Counted from the first letter of the stretch, positions 8,551 through 18,966 are shown. The stretch is 46,801 nucleotides of DNA from Planctomycetota bacterium (GCA_029260755.1 JAJDCQ010000088.1:1-46801); one strand, 5' to 3'. Translations and numbers: made by a program. The notes: generated by a model from the sequence alone, not told the origin.

Positions 8551-9954
8551 ATGCACGACCAGCTCGCACCGACGCGCCCGTTCATCGCCGTCGCGGCGAT
8601 CGTCGCGATCACCCTCGTGGCCCCCGCCACCGCGGAGGCCGTCGAGGTTCGCTTCGAGGTCCGTCAGGACACGGGCTGGGGCGAGAGCGTCTACGTCATC
8701 GGCGATCGGCCCGAGCTCGGCGACGGCGACCGCGCAGGCGCCCTCCGGATGGTCCCCGACGGCGGGCTCTGGCGTCTCGCGGTCGACCTCCCCGCCGGCG
8801 CCGCCTACCGCTACCAGTACCTCGTCCGGAGCAACGACGCCGATCGCCTGGCCGACGCCGGCAACGCCCGCGCCGTCAGCGGCGTCATCGATGCGACCGC
8901 GCCCGGCGGTGGCGGCGAGCTGACCGTCCGTGTCCGTTACGTCTCGGGTTTCTCCCAGGCGATGCTCCGCTACGGCTACGCCGACGGCGACTGGCGCGAC
9001 GCGGCGATGACGATCGTAGGCAACGGTCGAAACGCCAGCGAGCACGTCTGGGAGGCGACCGTCCGGACGCGCCGCGGCGAGCTCGAGTTCGTCCCCCACG
9101 ACGGGGCCGGGCGCTGGGACAACCCGCCCGGCGGCGGCAACTACCGCACGCGCGCCGCGACCGCGACCCTCCAGGACGGACGCCTCGCTGCCGGCACGCA
9201 GCCCGCGTCGGGCGGGAGCAGTCGGATCGAGATCGTGCGCCGCTGGTACAGCCGGATCCTCGGCAACGCGCGCGACGTCTTCGTCTACCTCCCGCCGAGC
9301 TACGACGCCCAGCCCGGCCGCCGCTTCCCCGTCCTCTACGCCCACGACGGCCAGAACATCTTCGGCCCCGACGCGATGTTCGGCGGCTGGCGGATGGAGC
9401 TCGCCGCCGACCGGATGATCCGCGAGGGTCGGATGGAGGAGGTCATCATCGTCGGCCTGGCGAACACCTCGGGACGGATGAGCGAGTACATGCCCAACGA
9501 GGAGGGCGGCGACGGCCGTCGCTACACCTCGTTCATCGTCGACGAGATCAAGCCGTGGGTCGACCGGACCTGGCGGACCAAGACGGGCCGCGAGAGCACG
9601 GGCGTGATCGGCAGCTCGCTCGGCGGCCTCATCTCGGTCTTCATCGGGTGGGAGCGGCCGGATGTCTTCGGCAAGGTCGGCAGCCTGTCCGGCTCGTTCT
9701 GGCTGCCCGAGCTCTCGAACCGGATCGAGCGCGAGCCGCGCCGCGACGTGCGCGTCTGGCTCGACAGCGGCAACGCCGGCAACAGCGACGACTCCCTCGA
9801 GAACACGATCCGCCTCCGCGACATCCTCCTCCGGAAGGGCTTCGTCCTCGGCGACGACCTCGGCCACCTCGTCGACTACGGCGCCAGCCACAACGAGGTC
9901 TACTGGCGAGGGCGCGTCCACCGGGCGCTCGAGTTCCTCTTCCCCGCCCGGTAG
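8551..9954 (+). CDS. secreted esterase with starch-binding-type modules
   Basis: 467 aa with a signal peptide (to about residue 28, ...APATAEA). Residues ~30-95 look like a CBM20 starch-binding module (VRFEVRQDTGWGESVYVIGDR, WRLAVDLPAG, YRYQYLV); ~125-205 resembles a CBM25-type module (MLRYGYADGDWRDAAM, LEFVPHDGAGRWDNPPGGGNY). The rest is an alpha/beta-hydrolase of the putative esterase (esterase D/Fes) family: DVFVYLPPSY, LYAHDGQNIFG, nucleophile S356 in GSSLGG, probable acid D405 and H447 in ASHNEVYW. It probably acts outside the cell on an ester linked to a glucan-like polymer, but the substrate is inferred. Start: ATG with GAGAGAGGAG six bases upstream. It is divergent from the preceding gene. 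Confidence 0.85.
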   Translation: MHDQLAPTRPFIAVAAIVAITLVAPATAEAVEVRFEVRQDTGWGESVYVIGDRPELGDGDRAGALRMVPDGGLWRLAVDLPAGAAYRYQYLVRSNDADRLADAGNARAVSGVIDATAPGGGGELTVRVRYVSGFSQAMLRYGYADGDWRDAAMTIVGNGRNASEHVWEATVRTRRGELEFVPHDGAGRWDNPPGGGNYRTRAATATLQDGRLAAGTQPASGGSSRIEIVRRWYSRILGNARDVFVYLPPSYDAQPGRRFPVLYAHDGQNIFGPDAMFGGWRMELAADRMIREGRMEEVIIVGLANTSGRMSEYMPNEEGGDGRRYTSFIVDEIKPWVDRTWRTKTGRESTGVIGSSLGGLISVFIGWERPDVFGKVGSLSGSFWLPELSNRIEREPRRDVRVWLDSGNAGNSDDSLENTIRLRDILLRKGFVLGDDLGHLVDYGASHNEVYWRGRVHRALEFLFPAR

Positions 9955-9967
9955 GCCTCGCTCGCTC

Positions 9968-9996
9968 TTGCCGGCCGACGCTCGCCGCCCGATGAT
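9968..9996 (+). promoter_or_regulatory. candidate promoter giving a leaderless transcript
   Basis: TTGCCG (9968-9973), 17 bases, GATGAT (9991-9996), then only six bases to the GTG at 10003. No Shine-Dalgarno fits in that gap. The paralogous gene at 28076 has the same geometry (TTGCGG, 17, CATCCT, six bases, ATG). Confidence 0.45.
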
Positions 9997-10002
9997 CGGG
10001 CG

Positions 10003-11367
10003 GTGGTCGACCGCAAGATCCGAGAGCTCGCGCGCCGCGCCGCGACGGGCGACCTCGCCGCCTCCGCCGATCTTCTCCGCGAGCGCGTCCGGTCCGGCGA
10101 GATCGCCCCCGGCTGGCTCGAGCTGCTCGCGCGCCTCGGCGACGAGGCGGCGATCCGCGCCCTCGACCTCTCCGACGCGCGGATCGTCCCCGAGCTGCCC
10201 GACCCGGCCGCCGCCGACGCCTGGTGCGCCGCCGGCGGTCGTCCGCCCGACGATCCGCTCGCCGCGATGGCGACCTGGGGTCAGGAGGCCTCGGTCCGGG
10301 CGGTCCGCGCCTGTCTCCGCCTGACCCGGGCGGAGCTCGCGCGCCGCCTCGCCGGCGACCCGATCCTCGACCGGCTGCTCGAGCTGACCGACGCGTGGAT
10401 CGATGCCGACGAGCCCGCACGCGTCGCGGTCGCCGAGCGCGTCGACGCGCTCTCACCCGGACCGACGACCTCGGCCGAGGCCATGGCGCTCGCGATGGCC
10501 GACGACGGCGACCAGACCGAGTGGGCGCTGGACTACGCCGTGTCCGCCCTCCAGGCGCGCAGCAGCGAGGCGGCGGCCCGGGACGCCCAGGCGATCGCGA
10601 CGTCCGCCGCGAGACTCCTCATCGGCGACCACCGCATGCCCGGCGCCTCCCACGCGCTCGTCGTCGCGGCGATCCGGACGGAGCTCCGCCCCTGGATCCT
10701 GACCCGGCGGGAGCCCCCCGTCGGCCTGGCCCAGCTCCGCCTCGCCCAGCGCCTCGAGCGCGGAGAGCTGAGCAAGGTCGGCGTCGGTCTCGCCGCCTCG
10801 CTCGGCCACGAGGGCGCGCGGCGGCTGCTCGAGGGGAAGGAGCGCATCGAGCGGCTCGACGGCGAGGGGTCGCTCTGGGACTGGACGACGCGCCTCGTCC
10901 ACGCCTACCCGGGAGCGCTGATCCCGGTCGGGCTCGTCGCCGCCCGGATCGGGCTGGCGGCGTGGAGCGCGCGACCCGGCCACGACCGGCGGCCGGGCGA
11001 GGCGTACCTGGCCGCGCGGGCGTGGCAGCGGGCGCCGAGCTCGAGCCGCTCGGAGGCCGCCCTCGAAGCGGCCGGAGCGGCCGCCCGGGCCGCCGCCGAG
11101 GCCGAGGGGGAGGGCGAGCTCGCGTGGGGCGCCGAGGCGGTCGCGCTCGTCGCCGGCTGCTGCTACTCGCTCGCCCCGCACGAGCCCGCGATGCGACGCC
11201 GCCTCCGGAGCCAGCGGCTCGACGCGATCCTCCAGGCCGTCGCCCGGGCGAGCGACGCGACCGGTGACGACGCCGCCGTCCGACGCGCGATCACGACCGA
11301 CCTGCTCGACCTGGCGATCCCGCCCGACGGGCGCCGATCGCCGCGCCGCTGGCTCCCGCCCGAGTGA
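10003..11367 (+). CDS. helical repeat-like protein of unknown function, paralogue of the gene at 28076
   Basis: 454 aa, almost entirely Ala/Arg/Leu/Glu-rich helices, with no signal peptide or membrane helix. The N-terminus (IRELARRAATGDLAASADLLRERVRSGEIAPGWLELLARLGDEAAIRAL) reads like a short TPR/HEAT-type helical pair and matches, in pattern, the start of the 28076 gene. A second shared block is AAIRTELRPWILTRREP here versus AAIRDALIPWTLGRRDP there. It starts at GTG 10003 without a Shine-Dalgarno. It converges on the DUF4388 gene with a 21-base gap. No catalytic motif is visible; a cytoplasmic protein-interaction role is the most that can be said. Confidence 0.75.
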   Translation: MVDRKIRELARRAATGDLAASADLLRERVRSGEIAPGWLELLARLGDEAAIRALDLSDARIVPELPDPAAADAWCAAGGRPPDDPLAAMATWGQEASVRAVRACLRLTRAELARRLAGDPILDRLLELTDAWIDADEPARVAVAERVDALSPGPTTSAEAMALAMADDGDQTEWALDYAVSALQARSSEAAARDAQAIATSAARLLIGDHRMPGASHALVVAAIRTELRPWILTRREPPVGLAQLRLAQRLERGELSKVGVGLAASLGHEGARRLLEGKERIERLDGEGSLWDWTTRLVHAYPGALIPVGLVAARIGLAAWSARPGHDRRPGEAYLAARAWQRAPSSSRSEAALEAAGAAARAAAEAEGEGELAWGAEAVALVAGCCYSLAPHEPAMRRRLRSQRLDAILQAVARASDATGDDAAVRRAITTDLLDLAIPPDGRRSPRRWLPPE

Positions 11368-11388
11368 CGCCGGCGAGTACGGGCAGGG

Positions 11389-14115
11389 CTACATCTCGGT
11401 CGAGTCCTCGAGGTCGGCGTTGAAGTTGAAGACGCCCGAGTCGTCGGAGCTGAGCATCTTCGCCATGTCATCCTGCCCTGGCGTCGGGAAGCGCACGCCG
11501 GGCGCGTTCCCGAGCTGCGACATCCGACGGAGCTGGCGCGCCGGCTTCGGAGGCTTCGGCCGCTCCTCGAGGAACGCGAGGCTCCCCTGCTTGAGGAGCC
11601 CGGCCGCCTGGCGGAAGACCTCGAGCTTGCTCTTCCCGCTGATCCGGATGATGTCGTCGAGCGTCCGGCGGCCGTTGTAGAGCGAGACGGTGCTCCCCAT
11701 CATGTCGGTCATCGGCGTCGCGATCTGTCCCTCGGCTGCCGACGTGTATCGGAAGACGCTTCGCCCGCTCTTGAGCGCCTGTTTGAGCTGGTCCCACTCG
11801 GCGAGGCGGTTCATCACCTGCATCAGGACCATCCCCGCCGGGAGGTGGAGCCGCGCGGCCCGCGCATCCTCGTCGCCGAGGAGCTGACTCGGGAGGACGT
11901 TCTTCTCGAACTCGAACTCGGCGTCCTCCCAGAGGAAGACGTCGAGGAGGTCCTCGTCGATCTCGGCGCGCACCTCCTGGGGCAGGCTCACCTCCTCGAC
12001 GACGCCGCGCCGTCCGGCGAGCAGCTTCCCGATGCGCTCGTTGCTTCGCGAGTCGCGGTCGAGGTCCCAGGCGTTCGCGCCGTCGGACTCGACGTGGAGG
12101 AGATAGAGCTCGCCGGCGTCGAGGTAGACCCGACTCTCGCGGGTGGCGTCGCGGACGCGGAGCGTCCCGGTGCGCTTGCCGTAGTGGAAGTGCTGGATCA
12201 GGTCGGCGAGGCTGATCGTGCCGACCTCGCCGAGGACGACGCTCTGCTCCTCGCTGCTCTGCCGGTTCTTGAGCACCTCGCGCAGCTCGCGCAGGCGCTG
12301 GCGGTAGAGGCGCGGCGCGTACTTCCAGCCGATCGCGCTCTTGCAGTAGGCGATCGACTCCTCGATCCGGTCGGCCGCCCTGGACGCCTCGATCCGCTCG
12401 TAGTGCTCGCGGTCCGACAGCGGTCGGACCGACCCGGTCTTGACCATGTCCGTCGTGAAGCGGACGAGCTCGTAAGGAGCGACGCGGGCGAGGCGGAGGA
12501 GCTCACCGACGGTCCGGCGTCCGTCGAAGAGATCCTCGGGGCGACGCGGCCCGCCGGGCGCCTCGGCCGCCGTCGCGTGGACGCAGAGGAGGTCGGGCCC
12601 GGGAATCGCCTCGAGCACCTCGCGCCACCGCTTCAGATCGTGCCGGAGATACTCGCGCATCTTCGGGTTGAGGGGGAACTCGCAGACGAGCCCCTTGATG
12701 TCGGACGGCGGCGGCGGCTCGACGATCCCGCCCTCGACCTCGATGAAGGGATCGGACCACCCGAAGATGCTGAACATCCCCGAGACCGATTTGTCCTTCA
12801 CGGCGCGGAGGAACTGCTCGCGGGTGACGAAGCCGTCCTCGAGGAGCACGCTCTCGAGGGAGCGCCCCGCCTGCTGGGCGATCTTCTTCGCGCTCTGGAG
12901 CTCCTCTCCGGTCAGCGCGTTCCGCCGGCGGAGGTAACGCGCGGTCCCGTGGGTCGTCCGCGGCCCGAGCTGATGCAGGCGCAGCTTGGTGTTGCTGACG
13001 AACACCTCGAGGAGGCTCTCCCCCTCGCGGGCGAGGAAGCGGAACGGCTCGCCCGTCTCGAGGAGATGCGCGAGGATCCGGAGCGCTCGCTCGCTCGAGG
13101 CGCGCGTCTGGAAGACGTTGCCGTCGAGGTTGCGCGGGTCGAGCAGATGCGGGTCGAGGCGCGGGAGCGCCGTCTCGGCGAGCGTCTCCGACGAGGACTC
13201 GTTCACCCACTCGAAGAGCCGGTAGGCCATGTCGGCCTGATCCTGCCCGAGGTAGACCGGCACCGACGCGACGATCTCGTCGCCGGTGAGCTCGCGGATC
13301 AGCCCCTGCTCCCGGAGGCTGGCGATCGTCCCCATCGCGACGAAGTTCGAGACGCCCGAGGCCTCGACCACCTCCTCGACCGAGAGCGTGCCGTCGAACG
13401 GGTTCGTCTCGAAGAGCGAGTAGGCCTTGCGCCACTCGTCGACGATCCGGGTCTCGACGCCCGAGTTGACGGCCGAGTCGTGCCTGCCCGACTCGGTCAC
13501 CTGCCCCTTGGCGTCGACCTCCCACTGGGCCTGGGTCACGTCCGGGTGGGCGGCGACGAGGACCGCCCGGTCGCTCGGGATGGCGTTCCGGATACGGCGC
13601 CACTCGTCCTGGCGACGCGAGGCGTCCATCAAGATCGAGAGGACGTCGAACCCGAACGTGGTGATCCGGCCGCGAGCGTCGACGAAGCCCTTGGGGAACA
13701 CGTCGGGCCGGAACTCGTACTCCGCCTCCTCCTCGAAGAGGAGGTCGCAGATCTCCTCCTCGTGGTGCTGCTTCCGGACGCCGGCGATGTCGGCCGGCGA
13801 GCAGAGCTTCATCCGGACGAGGAGGTTGCCGAGCGTCTCGACGTGACCGATCGAGCTCTTGAGCTGGAGCGCGCGGTCGAGGTCGTCCTCGGTGATCTTC
13901 CCGCTCTTCACGAGCGGACCGATCAGCCGCTCGGGGCCGCGCAGGTCGCGCTCCATGATGTAGATGCGGCCGTCGAAGATGAGGAGCCGCGCCCGGCGCT
14001 CTCCGATCCGGAGCCCGAGCGTCCCGCCTCGTCCGCTCCCGTGAAGGAGGTTCAGGAGGTCGACGAGCGAGAGTGAGTCCTGGGAACCGCGGATGGACAA
14101 GCTGAAACGCCTCAC
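11389..14115 (-). CDS. large protein with two DUF4388 (PATAN-like) domains
   Basis: 908 aa from the GTG at 14115. A TTG at 14100 (giving SIRGSQDSLSLVDLLNLLHG) has GTGAGG nine bases upstream and is a better-supported start, 903 aa. The first DUF4388-type domain covers residues ~5-190: LSLVDLLNLLHGSGRGGTLGL, LLIFDGRIYIM, then a module with IGPLVKSGKITEDDLDRAL and LFEEEAEYEF. A second copy begins near 600: TISLADLIQHFHYGKRTGTLRV, SRVYLDAGELYLLHV, IGKLLAGR, FLWEDAEFEFE. Helical winged-helix-like stretches lie between them. DUF4388 proteins occur in signalling and gliding/chemosensory contexts in several phyla and often act as adaptors. No kinase, receiver or output domain is fused here. It stands alone between a convergent neighbour and cbs. 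Confidence 0.85.
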   Translation of the reverse strand: MRRFSLSIRGSQDSLSLVDLLNLLHGSGRGGTLGLRIGERRARLLIFDGRIYIMERDLRGPERLIGPLVKSGKITEDDLDRALQLKSSIGHVETLGNLLVRMKLCSPADIAGVRKQHHEEEICDLLFEEEAEYEFRPDVFPKGFVDARGRITTFGFDVLSILMDASRRQDEWRRIRNAIPSDRAVLVAAHPDVTQAQWEVDAKGQVTESGRHDSAVNSGVETRIVDEWRKAYSLFETNPFDGTLSVEEVVEASGVSNFVAMGTIASLREQGLIRELTGDEIVASVPVYLGQDQADMAYRLFEWVNESSSETLAETALPRLDPHLLDPRNLDGNVFQTRASSERALRILAHLLETGEPFRFLAREGESLLEVFVSNTKLRLHQLGPRTTHGTARYLRRRNALTGEELQSAKKIAQQAGRSLESVLLEDGFVTREQFLRAVKDKSVSGMFSIFGWSDPFIEVEGGIVEPPPPSDIKGLVCEFPLNPKMREYLRHDLKRWREVLEAIPGPDLLCVHATAAEAPGGPRRPEDLFDGRRTVGELLRLARVAPYELVRFTTDMVKTGSVRPLSDREHYERIEASRAADRIEESIAYCKSAIGWKYAPRLYRQRLRELREVLKNRQSSEEQSVVLGEVGTISLADLIQHFHYGKRTGTLRVRDATRESRVYLDAGELYLLHVESDGANAWDLDRDSRSNERIGKLLAGRRGVVEEVSLPQEVRAEIDEDLLDVFLWEDAEFEFEKNVLPSQLLGDEDARAARLHLPAGMVLMQVMNRLAEWDQLKQALKSGRSVFRYTSAAEGQIATPMTDMMGSTVSLYNGRRTLDDIIRISGKSKLEVFRQAAGLLKQGSLAFLEERPKPPKPARQLRRMSQLGNAPGVRFPTPGQDDMAKMLSSDDSGVFNFNADLEDSTEM

Positions 14116-14243
14116 CTTCCGGGCGACGGGGGAGCGACCCCACCGCCCGGCAAGCCTCGGTCCACTCCATCCTTACGATGTGCGGGGGCCCGTCAAGCCA
14201 TCCGGGTCCAGATACTGGGCGAGAGGCCGGCGGACCGAGGAGG

Positions 14244-15626
<1,383 letters not shown>

Positions 15627-15684
15627 GGATGCGCTCCGCTCCGTATCGGGTCTCTGCCGGATCTACCGGTCGATCGGCGGCGCG

Positions 15685-15713
15685 ACGATACGGGATGGAC
15701 GCCGTCCCGGCAA
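15685..15713 (-). promoter_or_regulatory. candidate promoter of cbs
   Basis: On the minus strand: TTGCCG (15713-15708), a 17-base spacer, TATCGT (15690-15685). It lies ~60 bases before the cbs ATG, leaving a normal leader with a Shine-Dalgarno. The TTGCCG -35 is the same as that proposed for the gene at 10003. Confidence 0.6.
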
Positions 15714-15737
15714 AGGGGTCGAGCGGGGCGTCGAGCG

Positions 15738-16448
15738 TCAGCGGCGGGCGAAGTTGATCCGCTCGAGCGCCTCGAGCAACTCGGGGTCGCTCGGGGCGCC
15801 TGGCGCCCCCTCCTCGATCGCCCGTGGGAGAAAGTCGACCGACCCGTCGAAGCGCACGATGTTGCGCCCGTCGGGGTGGTTCCAGAGCTCGTCGTCGTCG
15901 CTCTCGAAGTCGTGGATCGCACGGTCTCCGCTGACGATCGTCGAGCCCTTCGAGTTCCCGTCGGTCCGCTGCTCCTTCGTCCACGCGTAGGAGAAGGAGG
16001 CGTTCGGATCGCGGACGTCGGTGCTCCCGATCCTCCAGGAGTCGAGGTCGGAGAGGTCGCGCGAGGCGGGCTCCTGGTCATCCGACGACGGGCAGATGAA
16101 GACCTCGGGGTCGTCGATCTCGCCGACCCTGACGAGGAGCTCGAAGACGCGCCCGACGTCGTCGGGCCGGTCGTCCTCGCCGATGCCGCGGACGTGCGGC
16201 ATGAAGCCCTTGCGCCCGGCGGGCCCGTGGGTCTGTGTCATGTAGGCGATCGCACCTATGCCAACCTGGCGTAGGTTGTTGGAGCACTTGGTCCGTCAGC
16301 CGTGCTCGTGGATCTTGGTGATGACCGGGAGGACGAGCCCGACGAAGACGAACACCGTCGCTCCGACGGCCGCGCCGATGCAGCCCAGCACCTTGAGCTT
16401 TCCAGTCCTGGTGACCTTCGCGGCCACGGCCGGCTCCGCCTCACCCAT
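15738..16448 (-). pseudogene. H-X9-DG prepilin-like protein interrupted by an in-frame TGA
   Basis: An ATG at 16448 follows an excellent GAGGAGG and opens a frame with a membrane helix (KVLGCIGAAVGATVFVFVGLVLPVI). After 50 codons it hits TGA at 16298-16296. The same frame resumes at once with RTKCSNNLRQVGIGAIAYMTQTHG, the classic continuation of DUF1559/H-X9-DG proteins, and runs to the stop at 15738. It includes VFICPSS and NHPDGRNIVRFDG, which is an exact H-X9-DG motif. A CGA (Arg) to TGA change would restore about 236 aa. The downstream part has an ATG at 16241 but no ribosome site. It is therefore a nonsense-broken gene, a sequencing error, or (least likely) recoding. The family is prepilin-related and secreted or membrane-anchored, with no known enzymatic role. 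Confidence 0.75.
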
Positions 16449-16527
16449 CGACCACCTCCTCGCCCGATCCGATCATCCGTGATACCCGATCGAGCGAGGC
16501 GAGTTCATCGTGCCGCGGGCGCGGACG

Positions 16528-18807
16528 TCACCGGCGAAAGCGATGCCGCGGCGGGAGGCGGTCGAGCGGCCCGGTCGTCCGGCCTCGGTCGAAGTCGAGG
16601 GTGACCGCGGCCTGGCCGGTGCCGATCGTCAGTCCGGCCGTCGCCGGCCCCTCGGCGCGAGGGTGGGTCGCCTGGTCGAAGTCGACCCCGTTCACCCGGA
16701 CGAAGGTGCGCCCCATCTCGAGGACCGCCCCGTCGCGGGCGACGTAGCGGAGCAGGCCGCCGCTGGCGCGCGGCCGCGGGTTGCGCGCGAGGACGTCCGC
16801 CTTGAAGGCGGCGTAGCTGCCGAAGCTCGCCCGGTCGCCCGCCTCGAGGACGCTCATCTCGCCCTCGTCACCGGGGGCGTGGGTCGACCGGAGCCAGCGG
16901 CCGTCGCGGTTCGGATCGCTGACCGCGTTGAGGGTCGTCTCGTCGACCGGGTCGCCCACGCTCGGCGCCCACGCGACGAAGGCCTCCCCGTCGGTGAGGA
17001 ACGCCCAGCCGCCCTGGATCTCGCGGGTGAATCCCCTGGCGTAGAAGAGGCGCGCCGGGATGCCGGTCCAGGTCGCCGAGCCGGCCCAGACCGCGCGCGT
17101 CGTCCCGCCGTTGTTGATCAGGGCGAGGTTGTCGTAGCCGAAGTAGCGCTCGTCGACCTGGCGCTTCTTCTTCGGCGTGCTGCCGGGGATGTGTCCGTAG
17201 GGGACGACGTGGTGGCTCGGCTCCTTCGCGCTGATCACGTAGGCGCCGACGATGTCGTGGGTGCCGCCCGACGGCAGCCGGTAGCCGTTCTGCCCGACGG
17301 TCCGGTGGGTGCCGATCGCGAACCGCTCGCCCTTGTGGAAGTGATGCCGCCAGCGCGTGCCCCCGCCGCCGGCCGAGTCGCTGAAGCGGGCGGAGTAGGC
17401 GGCGCCCCGGCTCCGCGCGAACATCTCCTGGTGGATCCGGAGCGGCCGCCAGTCGCTGATCGCGAAGTCGGCCCACGCGTGGTCGTCGGTCCCGTCCTGG
17501 ACGAAGTGGAGCAGGTTCATGTCGGTGTTCGGCCGGATCGTCCCGTTGAGCGTCCAGTGGAGGTAGCTCCGGACCGACGCGGTCGCGACGTGGCCGCCGA
17601 CGCTCATGACGAGCTGCCGGGCGACGTACTGATCGACGACCATCTCGGCCAGCTTGCGGACCTCGGCGTCGCGGGCGAACTCGGCGAGGTTGAGGATCGC
17701 GATGAACGTCCACGAGCTGTAGGGGCCGCCCCACTCGTGGGTGCCCTCGTTGCCGTGGCCCTTCAGGTAGCCGACGAGCCAGCCCTTCACGTCGCGGAAG
17801 CTCGACCGGCCGGTCGCGTTCCGGACCTCGTGCGAGAGGAAGTAGCTCGAGTTGTTGGTGAGCTTGATGTTCTCGCTGCTCCGCCGATAGGCGTCGCGGA
17901 GCATCCAGTCCATCCGCTGGTGGTACTCGGCCTTGATGTCGGCGTCCATGTGGCGGCTGAACAGCATGTAGAGCCGCATCCCGAGCGAACGGCTTCGATG
18001 CGCCCACCTGCCCGAGTCGCCGGTGAGCTGCCCGGCCGTGGTCGTCCGGAAGCGCGGCGAGAACATCTGGTAGCGGAGCAGTCGGTTCGCCTCGGAGCGC
18101 CGACTCGCCGGCGCCGCGCCGAGGTCGACGAGGCCGAAGATCGCCGCGATCTTGTCCTGGTAGTAGTGCTCGTGATGGTCGTGGCGCAGGCGCAGGTTCG
18201 GCGTGGCGACGCTCGCATCCTCGCGGTCGATCCGGAAGCGGCGGTCGAGCTTCCGGAGCGCGTCGCGCCGGGCGGCGTCCCAGTCGACCGCCGGGGTGGG
18301 CGGCGGAGGCGGCGGCGCCGGCGGCGTCGAGACGACCACCCGACGGGTCGCGCCCTCGCCGAACCAGCGGACGTTCTCGTGGACCATCTGCCACGCCGGG
18401 TCGTAGCTGCCCGCCGCCGGGGCGGTGATCGGGAACGCGAACGTGTGCTCATCGCCCGGAGCGATCGCCGCGCCATCGGGGAGGGTGAACCTCCCGCCCG
18501 CGAAGCGCCGCGCGTCGCCGTTGCCGTCGCCGACCGCGCCGAGCTTGAAGCCGTCGGCCTTCGTCCACGTCGAGGTGCCGACGTTGCGGACGGTGATCGC
18601 CACGTTCGCGCTCGCGCCGGCATCGATCGCATCGGGGATCGTGTGCGCGACGACGACCGCCGCGTCGGGCACCGCCGGAGGGGGAGGGGGAGGCGGGGGC
18701 GGAGGGTTGCGACGGCGGCCGATCGCGTCGGCGACGTTGGGCGTCAGGGCACAGAGCAGCACGACCGCTCCCAGGATCGGGAGGGCCGGAAGGCGACGGC
18801 GGGTCAT
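16528..18807 (-). CDS. secreted protein with NBR1-like Ig domain and (alpha/alpha)-toroid lyase-like domain
   Basis: 759 aa from the ATG at 18807 (AGGGG about eight bases upstream; an upstream ATG at 18855 is weaker). Signal peptide to about residue 28 (...VADA), then a run of ten prolines, then an Ig-like domain (~45-165) of the NBR1-like type: DAIDAGASANVAITVRNVG, STWTKADGFKLG, YDPAWQMVHENVRWFGEG. A second proline linker leads to a long helical domain with many His/Trp/Tyr residues (HDHHEHYYQDK, NNSSYFLSHEVRN, KGHGNEGTHEWGGPYSSWTF) and a C-terminal beta region. This is the layout of toroid polysaccharide lyases such as heparinase or alginate lyases. Substrate and catalytic residues cannot be fixed from sequence alone. 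Confidence 0.75.
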   Translation of the reverse strand: MTRRRLPALPILGAVVLLCALTPNVADAIGRRRNPPPPPPPPPPAVPDAAVVVAHTIPDAIDAGASANVAITVRNVGTSTWTKADGFKLGAVGDGNGDARRFAGGRFTLPDGAAIAPGDEHTFAFPITAPAAGSYDPAWQMVHENVRWFGEGATRRVVVSTPPAPPPPPPTPAVDWDAARRDALRKLDRRFRIDREDASVATPNLRLRHDHHEHYYQDKIAAIFGLVDLGAAPASRRSEANRLLRYQMFSPRFRTTTAGQLTGDSGRWAHRSRSLGMRLYMLFSRHMDADIKAEYHQRMDWMLRDAYRRSSENIKLTNNSSYFLSHEVRNATGRSSFRDVKGWLVGYLKGHGNEGTHEWGGPYSSWTFIAILNLAEFARDAEVRKLAEMVVDQYVARQLVMSVGGHVATASVRSYLHWTLNGTIRPNTDMNLLHFVQDGTDDHAWADFAISDWRPLRIHQEMFARSRGAAYSARFSDSAGGGGTRWRHHFHKGERFAIGTHRTVGQNGYRLPSGGTHDIVGAYVISAKEPSHHVVPYGHIPGSTPKKKRQVDERYFGYDNLALINNGGTTRAVWAGSATWTGIPARLFYARGFTREIQGGWAFLTDGEAFVAWAPSVGDPVDETTLNAVSDPNRDGRWLRSTHAPGDEGEMSVLEAGDRASFGSYAAFKADVLARNPRPRASGGLLRYVARDGAVLEMGRTFVRVNGVDFDQATHPRAEGPATAGLTIGTGQAAVTLDFDRGRTTGPLDRLPPRHRFRR

Positions 18808-18903
18808 GTCGGGAGCCCCTCTCTCGGCGTGTTCTCTCTCGTGGGAGCGATACACACCGAGGCGCCGAGCCCTTCACTACTTAGGCTCCCTATCAAAGCC
18901 GAG

Positions 18904-18966
18904 AGGGGTCAGGTCTCAGATGTTCGTATTAGCGGCGCTATCACGAAGATCTGAGACCTGACCCCT
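18904..18966. repeat. 63-bp near-perfect palindrome, REP/REPIN-like
   Basis: Arms 18904-18921 and 18949-18966 are exact 18-base reverse complements (AGGGGTCAGGTCTCAGAT and its complement). The spacer is itself symmetric (TTCGT..TAGCG-G-CGCTA..ACGAA), so the whole element folds as one long hairpin with only three mismatched positions. From memory, GGGGTCAGGTCT-type words accompany REP-associated tyrosine transposase genes in many bacteria; no transposase is present here, so it would be a non-autonomous copy. Confidence 0.8.

Noticed and set aside
16296..16298. TGA as a selenocysteine codon
   Set aside because: A small hairpin (CAACCT / AGGTTG) lies downstream, but its loop does not resemble a bacterial SECIS, the family has no selenoprotein members I know of, and CGA to TGA mutation explains it simply.
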